Shown: piece after piece, positions 1-5,087 of the stretch | How positions within the stretch are numbered: the first letter of the stretch is position 1 | Layout: each line of letters starts with the position of its first letter | NCBI GenBank assembly: GCA_913020255.1 | Contig: CAJWAW010000051.1 | Coordinates: 1-5,087, forward strand | DNA from: an uncultured Fidelibacterota bacterium | GTDB lineage: Bacteria > Marinisomatota > Marinisomatia > SCGC-AAA003-L08 > GCA-002707645 | Reading direction: 5' to 3' | DNA: 5,087 nucleotides | Translations under genes and position numbers: made by a program | The notes under the pieces: model-generated | The model's database searches: none | Told to the model about the DNA's origin: nothing | What the model saw: only the letters and a program-made list of their open reading frames with translations

Positions 1-267
1 AGTAAATTATTGCAATATAATAATGAAAAAATAAAGATTATTATCAGTGGGGGAGGAGCTAAAAATCCTTTGTTAGTTAATGATATTAAAAAGATTTTTA
101 GTGTTAATCAAATTTTTACATCTGAGTATTATGGGATTAATATAGATATAAAAGAGGCTTTTTTAATGGCAGTAATGGGTTATTCAAGATATAATAATAT
201 AGATAATAATATGCCATCAGTGACGGGAGCAAGAATATACGCATCTTATGGTAAAATTTATGAATGA
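1..267 (+). CDS. anmK: Anhydro-N-acetylmuramic acid kinase, C-terminal part (5' end outside window)
   Basis: The frame is open from base 1, so the gene begins upstream; 88 C-terminal residues are visible out of roughly 370-390 usual for the family, and the TTG at 10 is internal. AnmK phosphorylates 1,6-anhydro-MurNAc with ATP and opens the anhydro ring to give MurNAc-6-phosphate, a cytoplasmic step of peptidoglycan recycling. Seen in the sequence: the GGGAKNPLL nucleotide-site motif (family GGG-x-x-NP-x-L) at visible residues 17-25, an EAFLMAVMGY helix matching the family EA-x-x-FA-x-LA segment, and the C-terminal signature MPSVTGA followed by GKI near the end. That combination is specific for AnmK within the sugar-kinase/actin-like ATPase fold. 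The stop TGA (265-267) lies inside the next gene, so anmK is probably co-transcribed with it. Nothing looks broken in the visible part; activity cannot be judged because the N-terminal half is missing. Confidence 0.92.
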   Translation, partial: SKLLQYNNEKIKIIISGGGAKNPLLVNDIKKIFSVNQIFTSEYYGINIDIKEAFLMAVMGYSRYNNIDNNMPSVTGARIYASYGKIYE

Positions 268-1627
268 AAATATTTTTAGAGAGTATGATATAAGAGGTAT
301 TGCTTCCACAGATTTAACTGATGATGTAGTATTATTAATTGGAAAAGCATTTGGATACTATTTAAGTCAAAACAATCAAAAGATCATGTCTATTAGTGGC
401 GATATTAGGTATACAACTAATAGAATAAAAAAAGCATTTATTAATGGTGTTATAAGCCAAGGGATTGATGTATGTGATTTAGGCGTATTGCCAACACCTG
501 TAAATTATTTCAGTTTATATAATACAGAAATATCTAATTCAGTACAAATTACTGGTAGCCACAATCCTTCAGAATATAATGGTCTTAAAATTTCTTTCAA
601 TAAAAAACCTTTCTATGGAAAAGATATTAAAGCCTTAAAAAAATTAATTAAAAAACATAATTTCAAATCTTGTTATAAATTAGGTGAAATAAGCAATTAT
701 AATATTTTAGATGATTATTATAATTACATTATGAATCATTTTAAAATCAATAAAAAAATTAAGGTTGTAATGGATTGTGGTAATGCAGCAGGATGTATAA
801 TTGCACCAAAAATATATAAAGACATAGGAGTTGATCTTTATGAGCTATATTGTGATACGAACCCTGACTTTCCTAACCACCATCCTGATCCAACTGTAGA
901 TGATAATTTACAAAGTATGATAGATGTTGTTAGAAAGAATAAATATGATTTAGGTATTGCTTTTGATGGTGATGCAGATAGAATTGTTGCAGTTGACCAT
1001 AAAGGTAATATTATTAGAGCTGATATTTTATTATCAGTTTTATTAACAAATATTATAAAACCAAATGATACTGTAATTTATGATGTAAAATGTTCTAAAT
1101 CATTGGAGGATACTATTAAAACACTTAAAGCAAAACCGATTATGTGGAAAACCGGTCATTCTTTAATAAAAAATAAGATGATAGAAACTAATTCAAAAAT
1201 AGGTGGAGAAATGAGTGGTCATATTTTTTTTGCTGATAATTATTTTGGATATGATGATGGTATTTATGTTGGATTAAGATTAATTGAATTATTAATAACA
1301 TTAAATAAAAGCTTACATGATTGTGTTGAATCTATTCCAAAATATATATCAACTCCAGAAATAAGAATAGATTGTAATTCTGATGAAGAAAAAATATTTG
1401 TGACTAAAAAGTTGATAAAATATTTTACAAATAAATATGAATGTATCACTATTGACGGGGTAAGAATATCTTATAATCATGGATGGGCTTTAATTAGATC
1501 TTCAAATACTCAACCTGTTATTGTTTGTAGATTTGAATCTAATTCAATAGCAAACTTGAAAAATATAAAAAATGAAATTTTCAATAAAATAAAAGAATTT
1601 GGAGAATTTGATATTAATGAACTTTAA
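260..1627 (+). CDS. manB: Phosphomannomutase/phosphoglucomutase (AlgC/ManB type)
   Basis: Interconverts hexose 6-phosphates and 1-phosphates (mannose-6-P/mannose-1-P and probably glucose-6-P/glucose-1-P) through a phosphoserine enzyme; cytoplasmic. The 455-residue product matches the usual length of the alpha-D-phosphohexomutase family and shows all four active-site loops: the phosphoserine loop TGSHNP (98-103, Ser100), the Mg-binding loop DGDADR (236-241), the sugar-specificity loop GEMSGH (316-321) and the phosphate-binding loop RSSNTQP (413-419). The WKTGHSLIKNKM stretch (about 296-307) and TGSHNP wording are those of Pseudomonas AlgC, a dual PMM/PGM, so dual specificity is likely but not proven. 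ATG at 260 is preferred over an in-frame ATG at 248 because family members start just before the FREYDIRG motif and it gives the shorter overlap (8 bases) with anmK. No Shine-Dalgarno motif is visible. The isomerase two genes downstream supplies its substrate. The symbol is a family label; algC would serve equally. Confidence 0.95.
   Translation: MNENIFREYDIRGIASTDLTDDVVLLIGKAFGYYLSQNNQKIMSISGDIRYTTNRIKKAFINGVISQGIDVCDLGVLPTPVNYFSLYNTEISNSVQITGSHNPSEYNGLKISFNKKPFYGKDIKALKKLIKKHNFKSCYKLGEISNYNILDDYYNYIMNHFKINKKIKVVMDCGNAAGCIIAPKIYKDIGVDLYELYCDTNPDFPNHHPDPTVDDNLQSMIDVVRKNKYDLGIAFDGDADRIVAVDHKGNIIRADILLSVLLTNIIKPNDTVIYDVKCSKSLEDTIKTLKAKPIMWKTGHSLIKNKMIETNSKIGGEMSGHIFFADNYFGYDDGIYVGLRLIELLITLNKSLHDCVESIPKYISTPEIRIDCNSDEEKIFVTKKLIKYFTNKYECITIDGVRISYNHGWALIRSSNTQPVIVCRFESNSIANLKNIKNEIFNKIKEFGEFDINEL
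1601..1604 (+). promoter_or_regulatory. Possible Shine-Dalgarno (GGAG) for the prenyl synthase
   Basis: GGAG lies inside the 3' end of the mutase gene, 12 bases before the ATG at 1617. The spacing is longer than the usual 5-9, so support is weak, but it is one of very few purine-rich G-containing stretches here and it favours the 1617 start over the TTG at 1599, which lies before it. Confidence 0.35.
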
Positions 1628-2561
1628 TGAATTTGAAAAATATAAATCTTTAGTTGATAGTGAATTAGATAATTTATATTCTAATGGACCAAAATTACTT
1701 TTAGAGCCAATCAATCATATTTTAAAAGGAGGTAAGAGATTACGACCACTTTTATGTATTCTTAGCTATGAATCAATAAAAAATGATAGAAATAGTGAAA
1801 TTCTTTCAGTTGCTACTTCAATAGAATTATTGCATATTTTTTCATTGATTCATGATGATATTATGGATGATGATAAGCTGAGGCATGGTGTTGAAACAAT
1901 TCATACTAAATGGAGTATTCCAGTAGGAATTTTAGCTGGAGACGCAGTTTTAGCTTTAGCTATGAAACAGATTAATAAATCTTCAAAGATTATAATTGAA
2001 AAATTCAATGATGGTTTACTTAAAGTTTGTGAAGGACAGGCTTTAGATGTAGAATTTGAAAGTGTAATTGATTTAGATATAAGTGAATATATAAAAATGA
2101 TTAATCTTAAAACTGGTTATATGCTAGGATTATCTGCGCAATTGGGTTCACTTGCTGCAGGTTTAGACTTGAAATCTTCTTCTTCGTATATGAATTTTGG
2201 ATTATTATTAGGAGAGGCATTTCAATTGCAGGATGATTTATTAGAAATAATTTCAACTAAAGAGCAAATGGGAAAATCATTAACTAGCGATATTGTTTTA
2301 AATAAAAAAACATATTTGTATATAAACGCTTACAAAAAGTTTCCTGAAGAATTAGACAGCTTATTTAATAAATTTAAATATGATAATTCTAAATTAGTTG
2401 AGAATTTTAGAAATCTTTTATATGAAAAAAAAATAATTGAAGAGTGTAGCGATCGTATAGATAGTACTTTTTGTAATATTTATAAACTTTTAGATGATAT
2501 AAATTGTGATAAAAATAAATTAAGTATATTTGTAAATAATATAAGGAATAGAAAATTTTGA
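1617..2561 (+). CDS. Trans-polyprenyl diphosphate synthase, probably short-chain (FPP/GGPP type)
   Basis: Condenses isopentenyl diphosphate with an allylic diphosphate to build linear all-trans prenyl diphosphates for quinones, carotenoids or lipid carriers; cytoplasmic all-helical enzyme. The 314-residue product has GGKRLRP (38-44), the first Asp-rich motif DDIMD (80-84), RHG (89-91) where most homologues have RRG, GDAVLALA (108-115), KTG (165-167) and FQLQDDLLE (202-210), where the second Asp-rich motif ends in Glu instead of the usual Asp. The fifth residue before the first motif is Phe; a bulky residue there normally limits products to about C15-C20, whereas long-chain enzymes such as IspB have Ala. 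Product length is therefore an inference. ATG at 1617 fits the family's N-terminus better than TTG at 1599; it overlaps the mutase gene by 11 bases. A 9-A run at 2425-2433 does not break the frame. It ends at TGA inside the TTGA shared with the next gene. Confidence 0.93.
   Translation: MNFNEFEKYKSLVDSELDNLYSNGPKLLLEPINHILKGGKRLRPLLCILSYESIKNDRNSEILSVATSIELLHIFSLIHDDIMDDDKLRHGVETIHTKWSIPVGILAGDAVLALAMKQINKSSKIIIEKFNDGLLKVCEGQALDVEFESVIDLDISEYIKMINLKTGYMLGLSAQLGSLAAGLDLKSSSSYMNFGLLLGEAFQLQDDLLEIISTKEQMGKSLTSDIVLNKKTYLYINAYKKFPEELDSLFNKFKYDNSKLVENFRNLLYEKKIIEECSDRIDSTFCNIYKLLDDINCDKNKLSIFVNNIRNRKF
2543..2547 (+). promoter_or_regulatory. Likely Shine-Dalgarno (AAGGA) for the PGI/PMI gene
   Basis: AAGGA lies in the end of the prenyl synthase gene with 10 bases between it and the TTG at 2558. 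It is the best ribosome-binding motif in the window and supports initiation at the non-ATG TTG codon, together with the four-base TTGA stop/start overlap. Confidence 0.45.
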
Positions 2562-3589
2562 ATAAAGATTTAGTGAATTCTATTGATAAAGATAATATGT
2601 TTAATGTAATTGCAGATTTTTATAAACATATTAAGGAATCATTTAATATAATAGAAAAAAGTAATATTAATATAAACTTAAAGCCTAATAATATTATCAT
2701 TTGTGGAATGGGTGGTTCTGCTATAGGAGGTGATTTTGTAAAAACGATATTATTAAAAAAAATCAATATTCCTATATATGTAAATAGAGATTATTTTTTG
2801 CCTAAATGGGTAGATGAAAATTCACTTGTAATATTATGTTCATATTCAGGGAATACTGAAGAAACAATTTCTTGTCTTAAAGAAGTAGAAAACTTAAATA
2901 TTAAGCCATTTATAATATCAAGTGGAGGTGCATTGCTTAAGGCAGCAAAGAAAAGTAATTATTATTATGTTAAACTACCTCAGGGCATTCAACCAAGAGC
3001 TGCGTTTGGCTACTCTTCTTCATTATTACTTTTATTGCTTAATAAAATTGATATTGTTGATAAAGACATTATTGATGATTTATATTTTGCAATTGATGAG
3101 CTTAAAAAATCAAGTGATGAATTTTCATCTGTAAATGATGAAAATAATGCTATCTTATTTGCTTCCAAAATACATGATAAATATCCATTGATTTATGGTA
3201 CTTCATCAACAGATGTTATTAGCTTAAGATTTAGATGCCAATTAGCAGAAAATACTAAGATTCTATCTTCACATTTTATGATACCTGAACAAAACCATAA
3301 TGATATTGAAGGATTTAATAAATTGATTAGTGATAATCATATATTAATTTGGATTTATGATTTAGAAGATCAACCTGAAAATATAAATAGAATGAATATT
3401 ACATCTGAATTATTATCTAATACAGTTAAAAATCATTATTTTTTTAAAGAAGATGGTAAGAGTTTAGTTTCTAGGACATTGAAATTAATTTATTTTTTTG
3501 ATTGGGTTTCTTTTTATGGATCTATATTTAATAATATAAACCCAACCCCAGTAAATAAAATTTTACAATTAAAATCGTTAATGAAGTAG
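2558..3589 (+). CDS. Bifunctional phosphoglucose/phosphomannose isomerase (SIS family)
   Basis: Interconverts fructose-6-P with glucose-6-P and mannose-6-P; cytoplasmic, in glycolysis/gluconeogenesis and mannose activation. The 343-residue protein has two SIS folds. Visible are GMGGSAIGGD (50-59), the phosphosugar-binding SYSGNTEET (95-103), QPRAAFGY (145-152), QLAENTK with Glu231, PEQNHNDIEGF with His247, and a C-terminal DWVSFYGS...NPTPVNKI...LK stretch (315-339, Lys339). Glu231 and His247 are spaced exactly like Glu203 and His219 of the Pyrobaculum enzyme, where Glu203 is the catalytic base and His219 acts in ring opening. This is the archaeal/actinobacterial-type PGI/PMI, not the classical bacterial Pgi or ManA. 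The start is TTG at 2558, overlapping the previous stop by four bases: the family-conserved segment (ID-KDNM, residues 9-14) lies before the next ATG at 2597, so a start there would truncate it. The mutase in the same operon takes the next step to mannose-1-P. Confidence 0.93.
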   Translation: MNKDLVNSIDKDNMFNVIADFYKHIKESFNIIEKSNININLKPNNIIICGMGGSAIGGDFVKTILLKKINIPIYVNRDYFLPKWVDENSLVILCSYSGNTEETISCLKEVENLNIKPFIISSGGALLKAAKKSNYYYVKLPQGIQPRAAFGYSSSLLLLLLNKIDIVDKDIIDDLYFAIDELKKSSDEFSSVNDENNAILFASKIHDKYPLIYGTSSTDVISLRFRCQLAENTKILSSHFMIPEQNHNDIEGFNKLISDNHILIWIYDLEDQPENINRMNITSELLSNTVKNHYFFKEDGKSLVSRTLKLIYFFDWVSFYGSIFNNINPTPVNKILQLKSLMK

Positions 3590-4119
3590 TGAATTATTTA
3601 TCAAAAGTAAATAAAATCATCTATTGCAAATCTTCTAATACATATAAAGTATGCTTTGTTTCTAAAGAATATCCATTAGAGTCGATATTTAATGTATTAA
3701 TATCTGATGCTAAAAATATTGCATTAGCTAAAGAAAATATTAATTCTGAAAAATTAAAAACATATGATTTTATTATAAATTTATTTTCAGTTTTATGCGT
3801 TGAAATTGACAGATTTATAATTTTAAAAAAGAGAAAAAAAATTATTGCTAGCTTATATTTCAAAATTAATAAAATTGAAAATAAATTAGAAATAAGCTTT
3901 GTTGACGCCATTATTCTGGCAATAAAGACATTTTCAGATATTTATATACAAAAAACATTATTTAATAAAAATAATATAATTAATTTTTTTGAAAATGATG
4001 TTATTAAGGATCAAACAAAAATCAATAACCTTAAAAATATCCTAAAGTTATTAGTTAAAAATGAAGAATTTGAATCTGCTGCTTTATTAAGAAATAAAAT
4101 TAATAAAATTGACAATTAG
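3589..4119 (+). CDS. Divergent bifunctional-nuclease-domain (BFN, DUF151) protein with C-terminal UVR motif
   Basis: A 176-residue protein, probably cytoplasmic, with no signal peptide or membrane segment. Residues about 5-125 follow the pattern of the BFN/DUF151 domain: YPLESIFNVLISDAKNIALA (28-47) aligns with the family's LP-I-x-IG-x-x-EA-x-x-IA region, KLKTYDFI (55-62) with the RP-x-THDLL motif, and EISFVDAIILAIKTFSDIYI (101-120) with DARPSDAIALA...PIYV. The C-terminal part (about 148-174: LKNILKLLVKNEEFESAALL followed by RNKI) is a good UVR motif, the UvrB/UvrC interaction helix pair; BFN plus UVR is a known FCB architecture. Several otherwise conserved residues are replaced (His to Tyr59, Arg-Pro to Ser103-Phe104), so nuclease activity is doubtful. 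The start is GTG at 3589, overlapping the isomerase stop by one base; no other Met occurs in the protein. The family role (BFN enzymes degrade DNA and RNA in plants and Mycobacterium) should not be assumed here. The fold call is a motif-based inference; the UVR call is firmer. Confidence 0.7.
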   Translation: MNYLSKVNKIIYCKSSNTYKVCFVSKEYPLESIFNVLISDAKNIALAKENINSEKLKTYDFIINLFSVLCVEIDRFIILKKRKKIIASLYFKINKIENKLEISFVDAIILAIKTFSDIYIQKTLFNKNNIINFFENDVIKDQTKINNLKNILKLLVKNEEFESAALLRNKINKIDN

Positions 4120-5087
4120 TTTATATACTTTGAAAAAACTATAGATGCATTATGACCGCCAAACCCAAAGTTGTTAGATAATGCATTTTTAATATTTTTA
4201 GTGATTCCTTTGGTAGTATAGTTTAAGTCACATTTAGGATCAGGGGTTTCTAGATTAATTGTAGGTGTTATAAATGAATTATACAACGATAAAATAGTAG
4301 CAATAGATTCTACTGAACCTGCTGCACCTAATAGATGTCCAATCATTGATTTTGTAGAACTTATATTTATATTATAGGAATGTGCTTTAAATAACTTTTT
4401 AATTGCTAGGGTTTCAACTGCATCATTGTACTTAGTTGATGTTCCATGTGCATTAATATAATCTATATCTTTAATTTTTAAATTTGAATTTTTTATAGCT
4501 ATTTTCATCGCATTAGTAGCACCATTGCCATCTATGTGAGGAGTTGTTAAATGATATGCATCAGCTGTAGCTGCATATCCTTTTATTTCTGCATAAATTT
4601 TTGCATTTCTTTTAATAGCTGATGATAAACTTTCAATAATTATAACTCCTGATCCTTCTCCCATAACAAATCCATCTCTGTTTAAATCAAATGGCTTAGA
4701 TGCATTAGAAGAATTTTGATTGGTAGTTAAAGCTTTCATATTCATAAAACCTGAAATAGATAATGGGCTAATTCCAGCCTCGGAACCTCCAGTTACAATA
4801 ATATCAGCATCACCATATTTTATTATGTTGTATGCATTTCCAATAGCGTGATTACTTGATGCGCATGCTGAAACAACAGAGTAATTTGGACCTGTAAATC
4901 CATATTTTATAGAAATATGACCTGGGACAATATCTGAAATCATTTTTGGTATAAAATAAGGACTAACTTTTTTTGGATTATTTAATAATCTTTTATGCTG
5001 TTCTTCTAAAGAAATAATACCTCCTATCCCTGATCCAAATATTACACCTATTCTATCAGATTTTAATTTATCAATATTTGAATCTTT
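4116..5087 (-). CDS. fabF: Beta-ketoacyl-ACP synthase II (FabF), N-terminus outside window
   Basis: Condenses malonyl-ACP with acyl-ACP in the elongation cycle of type II fatty acid synthesis; cytoplasmic homodimer. The frame stays open to base 5087, giving 323 residues; about 88 N-terminal residues are missing by comparison with E. coli FabF. The Met at 4943 is internal, because the preceding codons encode conserved family sequence (GSGIGG, SLEEQ, SPYFIP). Seen: nucleophile Cys in SACASS (visible residue 75, codon 4865-4863), NAHGTST with the first catalytic His (visible 214), STKSMIGHLLGAAGS with the conserved Lys and second His (visible 251), and the gating NNFGFGGHN near the C-terminus. 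The Cys-His-His triad is complete, so the enzyme should be active. The SACASS and ADAYH wording is typical of Bacteroidota and relatives. Its TAA (4118-4116) overlaps the TAG of the convergent BFN-like gene. No rnc follows it here, unlike the common acpP-fabF-rnc order. Confidence 0.95.
   Translation of the reverse strand, partial: KDSNIDKLKSDRIGVIFGSGIGGIISLEEQHKRLLNNPKKVSPYFIPKMISDIVPGHISIKYGFTGPNYSVVSACASSNHAIGNAYNIIKYGDADIIVTGGSEAGISPLSISGFMNMKALTTNQNSSNASKPFDLNRDGFVMGEGSGVIIIESLSSAIKRNAKIYAEIKGYAATADAYHLTTPHIDGNGATNAMKIAIKNSNLKIKDIDYINAHGTSTKYNDAVETLAIKKLFKAHSYNINISSTKSMIGHLLGAAGSVESIATILSLYNSFITPTINLETPDPKCDLNYTTKGITKNIKNALSNNFGFGGHNASIVFSKYIN

Noticed and set aside
248..259. Upstream in-frame ATG at 248 as start of the mutase
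   Set aside because: It adds MVKF before the family's usual N-terminus and lengthens the overlap with anmK to 20 bases; ATG at 260 sits at the normal distance before FREYDIRG.
1264..1449. Minus-strand open frame of 61 codons within the mutase gene
   Set aside because: It lies entirely opposite a gene with strong motif conservation and has no recognisable domain; chance opening in AT-rich DNA.
1599..1616. TTG at 1599 as start of the prenyl synthase
   Set aside because: An ATG follows at 1617, a GGAG lies between the two, and the six extra residues match nothing conserved.
2922..3134. Plus-strand open frame of 70 codons within the isomerase gene
   Set aside because: It is out of frame with clear catalytic motifs of PGI/PMI, and its Leu/Ile-rich hydrophobic product reflects the base composition.
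3621..3911. Minus-strand open frame of 96 codons opposite the BFN-like gene
   Set aside because: Hydrophobic, low-complexity translation with no motif. The plus-strand frame is supported by the UVR motif, the coupled start and the DUF151-like pattern.
4107..4117. Inverted repeat AATTG-A-CAATT near the convergent stops, considered as a terminator
   Set aside because: Only five AT-rich base pairs with a one-base loop and no following T-tract; too weak to be a terminator.
4941..4943. Met codon at 4943 as the start of fabF
   Set aside because: The frame continues to the window end and encodes conserved FabF sequence (GSGIGG, EEQ, SPYFIP) before it, so the gene is truncated by the window edge and does not start here.
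1..5087. Mobile elements, CRISPR repeats, tRNA/rRNA or riboswitches
   Set aside because: No repeated unit, transposase, structured GC-rich stretch or untranslated space exists; every base is inside a recognisable or well-supported gene.

Overview
The window is very AT-rich (well under 30% G+C by eye) and is filled completely with genes. It holds six protein-coding genes, two of them cut by the window edges, with no intergenic base between them. TGA is used as a normal stop (anmK and the prenyl synthase both end on TGA), so the standard bacterial code applies. The FabF fragment has FCB-type wording (SACASS around the catalytic Cys, ADAYH further on). Only two ribosome-binding motifs are visible, both modest. 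The set also includes an archaeal-type phosphoglucose/phosphomannose isomerase and a bifunctional-nuclease (BFN) protein with a UVR tail. Together these suggest a genome-streamlined, probably marine, member of the FCB superphylum (Bacteroidota or Marinimicrobia/SAR406-like). That placement is an inference; no rRNA or other phylogenetic marker is present.

Layout: the plus strand carries five genes head to tail. They are the 3' end of anmK (1-267), an AlgC/ManB-type phosphomannomutase/phosphoglucomutase (260-1627), a trans-type polyprenyl diphosphate synthase (1617-2561), a bifunctional phosphoglucose/phosphomannose isomerase of the SIS family (2558-3589), and a divergent BFN-like protein with a C-terminal UVR motif (3589-4119). 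Each overlaps the next by 8, 11, 4 and 1 bases, which is strong evidence for one translationally coupled transcript. On the minus strand, fabF (4116-5087, 5' end outside the window) runs convergently, and its stop codon interlocks with that of the BFN-like gene.

The genes make biochemical sense together. The isomerase converts fructose-6-P to mannose-6-P (or glucose-6-P), and the mutase converts these to mannose-1-P (or glucose-1-P), the precursors of GDP-mannose and UDP/dTDP-glucose. AnmK returns anhydro-MurNAc from peptidoglycan turnover to the amino-sugar phosphate pool. The prenyl synthase supplies isoprenoid diphosphates that can feed lipid carriers or quinones. The likely common theme is envelope and glycoconjugate precursor supply.

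I see no mobile element, CRISPR array, RNA gene or novel defence-type system. The points most worth a second look are the degenerate BFN domain, the altered second aspartate-rich motif of the prenyl synthase, and the total absence of intergenic sequence, including at the convergent junction.
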